From the NCBI RefSeq assembly GCF_010500915.1, contig NZ_JAAAWP010000003.1, positions 124,001 to 188,000 of the forward strand: 64,000 nucleotides of DNA, written 5' to 3'. This document shows, one piece after another, positions 47,568-55,861 of this stretch. This DNA is from Alteromonas hispanica (GTDB taxonomy: Bacteria; Pseudomonadota; Gammaproteobacteria; Enterobacterales; Alteromonadaceae). How positions within the stretch are numbered: position 1 is the first letter of the stretch; every line of letters starts with the position of its first letter. The notes under the pieces are model-generated. The model was not told the DNA's origin, did not search any database, and saw nothing but the letters and a program-made list of their open reading frames with translations. A program made the translations under genes and the position numbers.

Positions 47568-48068
47568 TTACCGCCCTATTGACGTTGGCGCTGGTTGAAC
47601 TGACAATTTCGGGGTAAATGTCGCTGAAAAGCGTACTGACTTTTCAGACGTCGAATTTATTGACGAATTGAGAGTTCCAACATCCCAGGTAGGCGAAGCA
47701 GGCAAGTTTTTTATCACTTCAGTGAGCTCTTCGACAGTGCCGACAAAAACCCCGTCTATCTCACATAAGGCTTCAGAACACACAATATTGTCTAACAAAA
47801 TCTGGTTTGCTTGAGGTGATGCCCCCAAAATGCTTCGCAACTCTGATTCACCATCAACAAACTTGGCACTTTCTTTTGAGCCCTTTGTATTTACTGTAGG
47901 GCGCACCACCTTGAGCTCGCTATTCTGGGTAGAGCGAGAGCGCGCTAGAACGCTACTTAGGCGCTCATGCTCCACTGCCGAGTTATCTAGCTTCTGCTTG
48001 TAAGAAATAAACTTAAAGCCAGCTATAACAGCAAACGAAACAAGCAAAAGCAGAAACCAAGGTTTCAT
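47568..48068 (-). CDS. Hypothetical membrane-anchored protein
   Basis: 166 residues from ATG 48068 (AGGA 6-7 nt upstream; TTG 48071 is an alternative). A single N-terminal hydrophobic helix (FLLLLVSFAVIAGFKFI) may be an uncleaved anchor. The rest is polar, with two cysteines near IVCSEALCEIDG that could form a disulfide in the periplasm, and a Ser/Asn-rich tail. No family is recognised. It follows queG head-on by 3 bp and sits downstream of hemE with 26 bp between, so it may be transcribed with hemE. Confidence 0.7.
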   Translation of the reverse strand: MKPWFLLLLVSFAVIAGFKFISYKQKLDNSAVEHERLSSVLARSRSTQNSELKVVRPTVNTKGSKESAKFVDGESELRSILGASPQANQILLDNIVCSEALCEIDGVFVGTVEELTEVIKNLPASPTWDVGTLNSSINSTSEKSVRFSATFTPKLSVQPAPTSIGR

Positions 48069-48094
48069 CAAGTGTCCTTTTTACCTTGTTATTT

Positions 48095-49186
48095 TTACTT
48101 GTGATATGGCTTACTTAACTCGTGTACGGCATTAACGAATACACCAGCATTTTCAGGTGGCACATCAAGATGAATACCGTGGCCTAAATTGAACACATGA
48201 CCTGAACCTTCGCCGTAGCCTTCTAGGATAGTTGATACCTCTTCTTCAATTCTCTGTGCAGGAGAATAGAGCATTGATGGGTCCATATTACCCTGCAGAG
48301 CCACTTTGTCACCTATACGAGCTCTGGCTTCTTTAATATCAATAGTCCAATCTAGCCCTACTGCATCACATCCTGTAGCGGCAATTGATTCTAGCCACAT
48401 ACCACCGTTTTTAGTGAATAGTGTCACTGGAACTTTTCTACCTTCGTTTTCTCGCGTTAGGCCATTTACGATACGTTCCATATATTGCAATGAAAACTCT
48501 TTGTAGTCTCGTGGCGAAAGCACACCGCCCCAAGTATCAAAAATCATAACCGACTGTGCGCCCGCTGCAATTTGGGCATTTAAATATGAGGTCACTGAAT
48601 CTGCTAGTTTAGCCAGTAGTGTGTGCAAAATAGCCGGTTCTGCAAATGCCATTTTCTTGATTTTTGTAAATGCTTTACTCGAGCCACCTTCAACCATATA
48701 TGTTGCTAGCGTCCAAGGGCTGCCTGAAAACCCAATGAGGGGCACTTCGCCTTTTAGTTCACGGCGAATAGTACGAACCGCATTCATAACATACTGCAAC
48801 TCGCCTTCAGGATCAGGGATGCCAATTTTGTCGACATCGGCTTTACACGTGATTGGCTTTTTAAAGCGCGGGCCTTCGCCTGTCTCAAAATAGAGCTCTA
48901 AGCCCATTGCATCTGGAATAGTAAGGATATCTGAGAATAAAATCGCGGCATCGAGAGGAAAGCGGCGTAAAGGCTGAAGCGTAACTTCACACGCTAGCTC
49001 TGCATTTTTACACAGCGACATAAAGTCGCCCGCAACAGCACGCGTTGCCTTATATTCAGGTAGGTAACGACCCGCTTGTCGCATCATCCATACTGGTGTT
49101 ACATCAACCGGCTGTTTTTGCAACGCTCGTAAATAACGATCGTTTTTTAACGCTGGTTTATCGACATTAGGAATATTTTGCGACAT
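48095..49186 (-). CDS. hemE: Uroporphyrinogen decarboxylase HemE
   Basis: 363 residues; turns uroporphyrinogen III into coproporphyrinogen III. Signatures are [15 protein letters not shown] and [17 protein letters not shown], with catalytic D in [18 protein letters not shown] 49186 has AGGTG 6 nt upstream; GTG 49195 would lie inside that site. Family length about 355. It lies in a row with nudC, as in E. coli, but here separated by the putative sRNA gene on the opposite strand. Confidence 0.96.
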   Translation of the reverse strand: MSQNIPNVDKPALKNDRYLRALQKQPVDVTPVWMMRQAGRYLPEYKATRAVAGDFMSLCKNAELACEVTLQPLRRFPLDAAILFSDILTIPDAMGLELYFETGEGPRFKKPITCKADVDKIGIPDPEGELQYVMNAVRTIRRELKGEVPLIGFSGSPWTLATYMVEGGSSKAFTKIKKMAFAEPAILHTLLAKLADSVTSYLNAQIAAGAQSVMIFDTWGGVLSPRDYKEFSLQYMERIVNGLTRENEGRKVPVTLFTKNGGMWLESIAATGCDAVGLDWTIDIKEARARIGDKVALQGNMDPSMLYSPAQRIEEEVSTILEGYGEGSGHVFNLGHGIHLDVPPENAGVFVNAVHELSKPYHK

Positions 49187-49372
49187 GTTACTCACCTGAT
49201 TTGAGATTAAAATTAAACGGGTGAATTATATCAGCAATTATCTCTTGGTGTGCTAAAAACCTGAATGTAAACACGTCCTTTCGGCGGAGCAACGAGTGAG
49301 TGCGATGAATAGTGTCTGCAAAAATATACACCATAGACAAAAACGTCGAATATAACGAAAGTCTAAATTAAC

Positions 49373-49401
49373 TTGCACTTCATAAAATCGTTTGCTAATA
49401 A
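49373..49401 (+). promoter_or_regulatory. Sigma-70-like promoter of the candidate sRNA
   Basis: TTGCAC (49373-49378) and TAATAA (49396-49401) are exactly 17 bp apart on the plus strand. No plus-strand ORF follows before the terminator at 49456. Confidence 0.55.
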
Positions 49402-49407
49402 TATACA

Positions 49408-49480
49408 CGTAATCAAAAAGAAGCCCCTTCAAAGGGACCGTGCTAAACATATTAGAACCCTGCCTCGGCAGGGTTTTTTA
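49408..49480 (+). ncRNA. Candidate small RNA (about 70 nt) between hemE and nudC
   Basis: A promoter with 17-bp spacing is followed about 7 nt later by an untranslated stretch with a small hairpin (CCCTT-CA-AAGGG, 49425-49436 region) and a classical terminator (AACCCTGCC-TC-GGCAGGGTT plus TTTTTT). The first hairpin leaves single-stranded GTGCTAAACATATTAG that could seed pairing. No ORF with a ribosome site is inside and neighbours on both sides are on minus. It fits an Hfq-type sRNA; no known family was recognised by eye. Confidence 0.5.
49456..49480 (+). terminator. Strong intrinsic terminator on the plus strand
   Basis: Nine-bp stem AACCCTGCC / GGCAGGGTT with a TC loop and TTTTTT tail. The T-run is on plus, while the flanking genes are on minus, so it is not their terminator. 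Confidence 0.8.
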
Positions 49481-49495
49481 TTTGTCTGCGCTTAA

Positions 49496-50329
49496 TTATT
49501 TGTCTTTGATAAGAGACACCGTCTCAGCGATGAGTTGCCCAGCAATAGAAACTGAGGGTGGAATTTTTGGTAATGCATCAACGTCAAACCACTGCGCATC
49601 ATCTATCTCATTTTCCTGGCAGCGAATCTCTCCTCCATCATACTCGGCAATAAATCCCACCATGAGCGAATGAGGAAAAGGCCATGGCTGACTGTTAAAA
49701 TATCTTAGGTTTTTTAGACGAACACCGACTTCTTCAAAAATTTCTCTGTGAGCTGCCTCCTCTAGACTTTCGCCGCTCTCTACAAACCCCGCTAAGGTAG
49801 AATACATGTTCGCCTCTTTATGCCTGACTCCTTTGGCAAGTAGAATTTTTTCCCCATTGTGTATCGCAACAATAATACACGGTGATACGCGCGGGTAAGC
49901 TCTGTGTTTACAGCGGTGGCACTGCATTGCCATTTCCCAATTTACTCTTTCCATTTCAGCACCGCATTGTCCGCAAAATTTGTGGGTACGCATAAAATGG
50001 ATGTATTGCCAGGCACGCCCTAGCACTGAAAAAGCGATATTTTGCTGAGTAAAAAGTAGCTGTCGTAAAGGAACTCTTTCCCAGCCAGGGTCCTCAAAAA
50101 ATTCAGACCCTAAATCTACAACATAGACGGGAGCTTCAGTTTCTGCTGACCCGTTAAGAGGCGGCAGCTCGTGTACATCTTCAGCGTAGGAATGTAGGAA
50201 AGATAACTCTTCGAAATGCGCATTGGGGAGGGAGGCATCATTGGCGCGAACAACTAGCTTTTCACGGCTAACGATAACCCACAATGCTTTACGTTCGTTG
50301 ATGTCTGAGCGAGACAAATTAATCATCAT
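49496..50329 (-). CDS. nudC: NAD+ diphosphatase NudC
   Basis: 277 residues from ATG 50329. Zinc ribbon CGQC...CHRCKHRAYPR, then the Nudix box GFVESGESLEEAAHREIFEEVGV (positions about 185-207) and SQPWPFPHSLM, the NudC-specific motif. It hydrolyses NAD and removes NAD caps from RNA in E. coli. The longer ORF from 50431 has no homologous residues at its N-terminus. Confidence 0.92.
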   Translation of the reverse strand: MMINLSRSDINERKALWVIVSREKLVVRANDASLPNAHFEELSFLHSYAEDVHELPPLNGSAETEAPVYVVDLGSEFFEDPGWERVPLRQLLFTQQNIAFSVLGRAWQYIHFMRTHKFCGQCGAEMERVNWEMAMQCHRCKHRAYPRVSPCIIVAIHNGEKILLAKGVRHKEANMYSTLAGFVESGESLEEAAHREIFEEVGVRLKNLRYFNSQPWPFPHSLMVGFIAEYDGGEIRCQENEIDDAQWFDVDALPKIPPSVSIAGQLIAETVSLIKDK

Positions 50330-50791
50330 AAGTAAAAGCCTTATTATTTTTTCAACAAGATAACATAAAGCACACGTGAGTTGCTTAAGGTAGAACTTGT
50401 TAAACGCCACAAAAGACTTGTGCAATAGCATTGAAACAAATAGACATGAAACAGAGAGACACGCATTGCAGTTTTCGTTGACGCGTGTTGGTGTCGCAAA
50501 AACACAGTGTTATACTGAAAACATCAAAAATTACTGACGAATCACGCTTTAGATGACAAAAACGTTAAGTTTATTTTTTAACTTTACGATCCCTGCTCTT
50601 ACCCATTCGTAAAAGCAGTGTGATAAAGACTTAAATCTTAGTGTTTGTGTTGTCACTCAATTTCAATTAAGGACTGCAGATCCCTTGTGATTTTTAACCC
50701 CGCATTTGTAGCGTGTGCACAATAAAAGTAATTTGCTAAGAGTACTCTATAATAATGAAGTTAATAACAGTCGAGTTTACGGTAGCTATTC
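50330..50791. other. 462-bp non-coding region between nudC and zur
   Basis: A 10-bp stem with one mismatch (CTGCTCTTAC / GTAAAAGCAG, 50593-50618) stands out. TATAAT near 50749 is a likely -10 for zur. No ORF, tRNA or clear Zur operator is seen. Confidence 0.45.
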
Positions 50792-51265
50792 ATGAATAAT
50801 ACGACACTGATCCACAAGGCGCGTGCCTACTGCGAACAGCGCGGGGCAAGATTTACGCCATTAAGAGAAAAAGTGTACGAGATATTACTTTCAAAGCATG
50901 GACCCATGGGTGCTTATGAACTCCTCGACTCGCTTAAAGAAACTGAATCAAGCGCTAAACCAGCTACCGTCTATCGCGCTCTCGACTTTCTGTTAGACTT
51001 CGGTTTTATTCATAGATTAGAATCTACAAACGCGTTTGTTGCTTGCTATCACTTTGGATGTAATCACCCTGTTCAGTTTTTGATTTGTGACAGCTGTGGT
51101 GATGTTGCAGAAATACAATCTGAAGGTTTAAAAGATACCCTTGATAGTCAAGCTGAAGCTCACGGCTTCCGCGTCTCAAAACAAACCATTGAAGCACATG
51201 GACTTTGCGCTGAATGTCAACAAACGGAAGATGCCTCATCTAAGGAGCGAGTTCATGAATGCTGA
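50792..51265 (+). CDS. zur: Zinc uptake regulator Zur (Fur family)
   Basis: 157 residues. Winged helix with TPLREKVYEILLSKHGPMGAYELL and KPATVYRALDFLLDFGFIHRLES, followed by a dimerisation domain with the Zur signature CxxC pairs (CDSCGD and CAECQ) and HFGCNHP. It represses zinc uptake genes when zinc is sufficient. The Zur-type CNHPVQFLICDSCG separates it from Fur. Its stop overlaps the cheX start by 11 bp. Confidence 0.9.
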   Translation: MNNTTLIHKARAYCEQRGARFTPLREKVYEILLSKHGPMGAYELLDSLKETESSAKPATVYRALDFLLDFGFIHRLESTNAFVACYHFGCNHPVQFLICDSCGDVAEIQSEGLKDTLDSQAEAHGFRVSKQTIEAHGLCAECQQTEDASSKERVHEC

Positions 51266-51719
51266 TTTTGTAAACCCATTTATCGGCGGTTTACTCAATG
51301 TTATGGAGACAATGGCGCAGACCACGCTTACCCCAGGCAAACCAAAGAAAAAACAAAGCGACGTGGCTAAAGGCGACGTGTCTGGTCTTATTGGTATGGT
51401 AGGGCCGAATGTGCGGGGTTCAATGTCAATAACCTTCGACGAATCTCTAGCATTAACTATTATGGAGCGTATGGTAGGTGAGCGTCCTGAGAAACTGGAT
51501 GCAGAAGTGGGCGACATGGTTGGTGAAGTGACCAACATGATTTGTGGCAATGCAAAACGAGACTTAGCAGAACGAGGCTACGAGTTTGGCATGGCGACTC
51601 CAATCGTTGTTTCTGGTCACCAACACACTATCAGCCATCAGGTAGATGGCGCAAAAATCATATTACCTTTTATGTGCGATCAGGGCATGGCTCATTTGGA
51701 AATCTGTTTTGACAAATAG
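51255..51719 (+). CDS. CheX-type chemotaxis phosphatase family protein
   Basis: 154 residues from ATG 51255 (AGGAG 7 nt before). The CheC/CheX fold is shown by GMVGPNVRGSMSITFDESLAL and GDMVGEVTNMICGNAKRDL, the ExxN motif helix that in CheX dephosphorylates CheY-P. No other chemotaxis gene is in the window. It overlaps zur at the 5' end and yjbQ at the 3' end by 11 bp each. Confidence 0.83.
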   Translation: MNADFVNPFIGGLLNVMETMAQTTLTPGKPKKKQSDVAKGDVSGLIGMVGPNVRGSMSITFDESLALTIMERMVGERPEKLDAEVGDMVGEVTNMICGNAKRDLAERGYEFGMATPIVVSGHQHTISHQVDGAKIILPFMCDQGMAHLEICFDK

Positions 51720-52146
51720 TGTATGGCAGTCTGAAAAAATTACACTGCCTGCGTATCAAAGAGGGTTCCACCTCATCACCGATCGCATAGTAGAAGCAAT
51801 TCCCTCTATCAGCAGAGTAGAAGTAGGATTGCTTCACCTCTGGCTACAGCATACAAGCGCAAGCCTCACCGTTAATGAAAATGCTGACCCCACAGTTCGG
51901 CAAGACATGGAGGTATTTCTAAATCATACGGTAAAAGAAGACACTCCCTACTTTCAACACACTTACGAGGGCAGTGACGATATGCCCGCGCATCTAAAAT
52001 CGAGCCTATTAGGCTGTCAAATTACTATTCCCATTCAGCAAGGAAAACTTGCACTTGGCACGTGGCAGGGTATCATGCTCGGCGAACACCGTAACAACGG
52101 TGGAAGACGCACTATTATTGCCACACTACAAGGGACAGTCGCATAG
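51709..52146 (+). CDS. yjbQ: YjbQ-family secondary thiamine-phosphate synthase-like protein
   Basis: 145 residues from TTG 51709 (GGA about 9 nt before). E. coli YjbQ is matched through GFHLITDRI, LLHLWLQHTSASLTVNENADPTVR, DMPAHLKSS and LGTWQGIMLGEH; the His/Asn cluster makes the active site. The E. coli protein is about 138 residues. The family has weak thiamine-phosphate synthase activity in vitro; its real role is uncertain. The longer reading from 51646 lies inside cheX and is unlikely. Confidence 0.85.
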   Translation: MTNSVWQSEKITLPAYQRGFHLITDRIVEAIPSISRVEVGLLHLWLQHTSASLTVNENADPTVRQDMEVFLNHTVKEDTPYFQHTYEGSDDMPAHLKSSLLGCQITIPIQQGKLALGTWQGIMLGEHRNNGGRRTIIATLQGTVA

Positions 52147-52212
52147 CCCACATAATAAATGGCATGTTTTGTGCATAGCTTAAAGAATCAAGCTCTTGAG
52201 CACAAAAAACAT

Positions 52213-52229
52213 ATTATCAAATTGATAAT
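52213..52229. promoter_or_regulatory. 17-bp perfect palindrome before the OmpA-like gene
   Basis: ATTATCAA-A-TTGATAAT, 27 bp upstream of the start. It lies in the 5' leader or core promoter and could be an operator or a structured leader. Its half-sites face the opposite way from a Fur box. Confidence 0.45.
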
Positions 52230-52255
52230 CACTCAACGTTAAACAGGATGTGACT

Positions 52256-53461
52256 ATGAAACACAACTTAAAACTAGCAGCGCTATCTCTTGCTGTAATG
52301 GCTTCGACGAATGCGTTTGCACAAGAATCTTCTGAACCAGATTACAAACACTGGATTGGTCTTTCTGGCATGTACTACAACGCCGACGAATCTCGCCCAC
52401 TTTCACTAACTGAAAACGGTGCCTATGACGAAGGCCAAGGTCTATCAGTTGAATACGGATTTCGCTTCACGCAAAGCTGGGCGGCACGTATTGAAATAAC
52501 CGACCTTGAACTAGACAACGCAGCGGGAAATACTGCTGGCGATGCAGACGGTGAAATGGTTGGCGTTGATGCTATGTACTTCATGCCTGATGACGCATGG
52601 TTCCTTTTCGCTGGTGTTAAGCGCCAGTCAGTAGGCGTATCAACCACTCAAGGTAATATCGGTATTGGTAAGCATTGGGATATCCACGAATCTGTAAAAT
52701 TAATTACAGAAGTAGCGGCTTACCATGACTTCGGCGAAGACTATAACGACTACAGCCTTAAACTCGGTATTGCAGTTCCATTTGGCAAAAGCACGCCAAA
52801 AGCACCTGTGGATAGCGACAATGATGGCGTAGTAGATGGCAAGGACCAATGTCCTATGACACCTGCTGGCGTACGTGTAGACGCAACGGGTTGTAGTGTT
52901 GATAACGACAATGACGGCGTTATGAACAGCGTTGACCAATGCCCTAACACACCTGCTGGCACACAAGTAGACGCAATGGGTTGTGCAATCAAAGACGCTG
53001 ACAATGATGGCGTTGTAGATAGCAAAGACATGTGTCCAGATACAGAAGCTGGAGTAAAAGTTGATGCTAAAGGCTGTACCGTATTTGACCAAGAAACAGT
53101 AGAAATTACACTGCGCGTTCTTTTCGATAACGAAAGTGCCGTTGTGAAAATGCCAAAAGATCCTGAAATTTCAGAGTTCGCAGAATTCATGAAGCAGTAT
53201 CCTTCTACAACTGCAGTTATTGAAGGTCACACCTCTGCACCGGGTACTGAGTCTTACAACATGGACTTATCTGAGCGTCGTGCTGCTAACTTCAAAGAAG
53301 TAATGGTTGATATGTACGGTATCGATGCAACGCGTCTTGATACTGTAGGTTACGGTGAAACACAGTTGCTAGATACAGCTAGCAATGCTGAAGCACATCG
53401 TGTTAACCGTCGCATTTCAGTGACAGTTAAAGACACAGTTAAAGTACCTGAAGAGAAATAA
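52256..53461 (+). CDS. OmpA/OprF-like outer-membrane protein with thrombospondin type 3 repeats
   Basis: 401 residues. Signal peptide MKHNLKLAALSLAVMASTNAFA, an N-terminal beta-barrel (about 25-180), three calcium-binding-type repeats of DNDGV...DQCP (about 187-280) and a peptidoglycan-binding OmpA domain with GHTSAPGTESYNMDLSERRA and RVNRRISV. It joins the outer membrane to the wall. AGGA precedes ATG 52256; the GTG at 52250 is less good. Confidence 0.92.
   Translation: MKHNLKLAALSLAVMASTNAFAQESSEPDYKHWIGLSGMYYNADESRPLSLTENGAYDEGQGLSVEYGFRFTQSWAARIEITDLELDNAAGNTAGDADGEMVGVDAMYFMPDDAWFLFAGVKRQSVGVSTTQGNIGIGKHWDIHESVKLITEVAAYHDFGEDYNDYSLKLGIAVPFGKSTPKAPVDSDNDGVVDGKDQCPMTPAGVRVDATGCSVDNDNDGVMNSVDQCPNTPAGTQVDAMGCAIKDADNDGVVDSKDMCPDTEAGVKVDAKGCTVFDQETVEITLRVLFDNESAVVKMPKDPEISEFAEFMKQYPSTTAVIEGHTSAPGTESYNMDLSERRAANFKEVMVDMYGIDATRLDTVGYGETQLLDTASNAEAHRVNRRISVTVKDTVKVPEEK
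52817..53090 (+). repeat. Three tandem modules encoding TSP type 3 repeats
   Basis: GACAATGATGGCGT-like anchors recur at 52817, 52907 and 53000, so periods are 90 and 93 bp (30-31 residues). Each codes for DNDGV, DQCP or DMCP, and PAG/EAG with a Cys near the end. It is coding repetition, not CRISPR. Confidence 0.85.
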
Positions 53462-53480
53462 TCTTCTGATTTAACGATTA

Positions 53481-53506
53481 AAAAAGGCGCCGATGGCGCC
53501 TTTTTT
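53481..53506. terminator. Intrinsic terminator after the OmpA-like gene
   Basis: GGCGCC-GAT-GGCGCC with AAAAA before and TTTTTT after. Strong on plus; also usable on minus for dnaB read-through. Confidence 0.9.
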
Positions 53507-53650
53507 GTGTCTTTGTGTCTGTGTAGCCCGTTCTAACTGACGTTCTCCCATGGTCATTTAGCACTGCTGGCTGATGTCACATATTTTTACACACGCCTTA
53601 TCAATCACTCATTAACGCAAGCTGGTTTAACTCAATTAGTGAAAAGAACG

Positions 53651-55036
53651 CTAATATTCATCGGCCATCGCAGGACCTGCGTAGTTGTCGAACCGTGAAA
53701 ATTGTCCTTGGAAGGTTAATCTTGAAGTACCTATAGGGCCATTACGTTGCTTACCGATAATAATCTCTGCAATACCCTTATCTTCGCTATTTTCGTGATA
53801 TACCTCATCGCGATAAATAAACATGATTAAGTCGGCATCCTGCTCGATAGAGCCAGATTCACGGAGGTCGGAGTTAACCGGTCTCTTGTCTGCTCGTTGC
53901 TCTAGGGTTCGGTTAAGCTGAGACAGTGCTACCACTGGCACCTCCAGCTCTTTTGCCAAAGCTTTAAGTGAGCGAGATATTTCCGCTATTTCAAGTGTTC
54001 GGTTTTCGCTTAACGAAGGTACGCGCATGAGCTGAAGGTAATCGATCATTATCAGGCTAATCCCACCTCGCTCTCTAGCTAATTTTCGAGCTCTACTGCG
54101 AACATCCATAGGCGTTAAACCAGAAGAGTCATCTACAAACAGCCTGTCCTTATCTTTAAGCATAGCCATTGTGTTAGAAATCCTCGCCCAATCTTCATCA
54201 TCTAATTGAGCGGTTCTAATCTTTGTTTGATCAACCCGGCTTAGTGATGCAAGCATACGCATCATAATTTGCTCAGAAGGCATTTCTAAACTAAATACTA
54301 ATACCGGCTTTTCCTCTGCCATCATGGCATTTTCTACCAAGTTCATCGCAAAGGTTGTTTTTCCCATTGATGGCCTTGCTGCAACAATAATGAGATCGGA
54401 AGGTTGTAATCCACTGGTTTTTTTATCTAAGTCGGTAAAACCTGTGGTAACACCGGTCACTTCTTTATTAGTTTTTACTAGCTCTTCAAGTCGGTCTATA
54501 GTTTTTCCAAGCACCGACCCTACGTCACGGGGCCCCTCGTTTTCTCCGGTCCTGCGCTCTGCTATTTCAAACACCCGACTTTCAGCCAAATCGAGAATAT
54601 CAGCGCTGTCACGACCTTCGGGGTTGTAACCGATCTCGGCAATTTCGTGAGCGACACCAATAAGCTCACGAGTAATGGCGCGCTCACTGATAATTTGAGC
54701 ATAGGAAGCCACGTTTGCGGAACTAGGCGTGTTTTTAGCTAGTTCGCCCAAATAAGCAAACCCACCAGCATCATCAAGCTCATCGTGCTTTTCGAGCTCT
54801 TCTGAAACCGTTATTAGATCAATCGGTTGGTTGGTATTAAGTAGGCGAACAATAGCGCGAAAGATAGTTTGGTGAGACCGATTATAAAAGTCTGTCTCTG
54901 TAACAAGTTCAGCAACTTTGTCCCAACTTTCAGGGTCAATAAGCATACTGCCCAAAACAGATTGCTCCGCCTCGATACTGTGAGGTGGAACCTTCAATTT
55001 TTCTATATTCTTATCGCCTTGAGGAGGAGAAGCCAC
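53651..55036 (-). CDS. dnaB: Replicative DNA helicase DnaB
   Basis: 461 residues. N-terminal domain with PPHSIEAEQSVLGSMLID, then the RecA-like core: Walker A ARPSMGKTTFAM, Walker B SLIMIDYLQLM and RSLKALAKELEVPVVALSQLNR. It unwinds DNA at the fork as a hexamer. The GTG start has AGGT about 8 nt before. In many relatives it follows rplI; here several unrelated genes lie between. Confidence 0.96.
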   Translation of the reverse strand: MASPPQGDKNIEKLKVPPHSIEAEQSVLGSMLIDPESWDKVAELVTETDFYNRSHQTIFRAIVRLLNTNQPIDLITVSEELEKHDELDDAGGFAYLGELAKNTPSSANVASYAQIISERAITRELIGVAHEIAEIGYNPEGRDSADILDLAESRVFEIAERRTGENEGPRDVGSVLGKTIDRLEELVKTNKEVTGVTTGFTDLDKKTSGLQPSDLIIVAARPSMGKTTFAMNLVENAMMAEEKPVLVFSLEMPSEQIMMRMLASLSRVDQTKIRTAQLDDEDWARISNTMAMLKDKDRLFVDDSSGLTPMDVRSRARKLARERGGISLIMIDYLQLMRVPSLSENRTLEIAEISRSLKALAKELEVPVVALSQLNRTLEQRADKRPVNSDLRESGSIEQDADLIMFIYRDEVYHENSEDKGIAEIIIGKQRNGPIGTSRLTFQGQFSRFDNYAGPAMADEY

Positions 55037-55223
55037 TAATCGAACCTATTGCAGAGTATCAAAACCAATTCACTATTATGCGCTTTTCGTACGCTTGCCT
55101 CAATACGCTAAATTAGAGATTGGTCACACTAGCCCAACTTTTATTCTAAAAAGGGAACCCGCCTCTGCTGCACCATTTGGTTTGCCTAGGTCTCCTTGTA
55201 TAAAAAAACTTTACTCGGCTAAT

Positions 55224-55694
55224 TTATATCTTTGCTTTTTCAAGGCGGAAGAACATACCTTTTGATGGCGTTACAGCATATGCATCTTGTTGAAGAAGTA
55301 ATGTGCGGCCTAGGTCAGAGGTATCAGATGAACAGGATAGTGTGATTTCGATAACATCGTCGGATGTAAAACCAATTTGCTGTTGCTCTACGCTATAGCG
55401 AAATAAAAAATCGTCTGAATTTAAACGCTCTGATTTGTATACTGGCACATCGCAAGTAGACTGGTCCAAACGGGCCGATTTAGCCGAATAGGTTACGGAG
55501 CTTCCTAAAACTCTTTCAGCGCTATCACTTACACTGCTAGCACCTTGGGGATAAGCATCTGTGACAACCCAGGTTCCTTCATACACTGCAGGTTCCTTAA
55601 TTGCGCATCCTAACGTGAGTGCACAAATGCCAAACGCACCTATAATTAGGCTATGGAATTTCCAAAAGCGTTTAACATGTCCAATAATTTTCAC
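55224..55694 (-). CDS. Hypothetical lipoprotein
   Basis: 156 residues. An N-terminal charged region, hydrophobic core (LIIGAFGICALTLGC) and lipobox TLGC with C30 predict a lipoprotein; the following residues AIKEP lack an inner-membrane retention Asp, so the outer membrane is likely. Two further cysteines may pair. No family is recognised. The start is GTG 55694 behind an AGGGGGAAAACA site. A triple 14-bp repeat lies just upstream. Confidence 0.7.
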   Translation of the reverse strand: MKIIGHVKRFWKFHSLIIGAFGICALTLGCAIKEPAVYEGTWVVTDAYPQGASSVSDSAERVLGSSVTYSAKSARLDQSTCDVPVYKSERLNSDDFLFRYSVEQQQIGFTSDDVIEITLSCSSDTSDLGRTLLLQQDAYAVTPSKGMFFRLEKAKI

Positions 55695-55710
55695 TGTTTT
55701 CCCCCTGGGT

Positions 55711-55750
55711 AGTACTTAACATGTAGTACTTAACATGCAGTACTTAACAC
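55711..55750 (-). repeat. Triple 14-bp direct repeat upstream of the lipoprotein gene
   Basis: AGTACTTAACATGT, AGTACTTAACATGC and a shortened AGTACTTAACAC follow without gaps. They begin 17 bp upstream of the GTG start; the contained AGTACT is itself a palindrome. The period is 14 bp. Confidence 0.8.
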
Positions 55751-55758
55751 TAAATAAA

Positions 55759-55784
55759 AAAGCCGCCCGTATCTGAGCAGCTTT
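55759..55784 (-). terminator. Terminator after the DUF4097 operon
   Basis: On minus, AAGCTGC pairs with GCGGCTT (one mismatch) and runs into TTTTTTATTT. It ends the sigma/anti-sigma/DUF4097 operon before the lipoprotein repeats. Confidence 0.65.
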
Positions 55785-55861
55785 GCCGTTCGTCGATTAA
55801 TAAATATGGATTAAAAACTAATTTTCAACCTAGTAATCGAATTAGTAAAACGCTTACTTAT

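Noticed and set aside
49253-49450. 65-codon minus ORF over the sRNA promoter
   Set aside because: No ribosome site, and no recognised family; region is better explained by the promoter and terminator.
52817-53090. Repeats that might suggest CRISPR
   Set aside because: The 90-bp period is in frame and codes for known TSP3 modules.
52750-53190. 146-codon minus ORF inside the OmpA-like gene
   Set aside because: It is a mirror of the TSP3 repeat codons; composition is driven by the sense gene.
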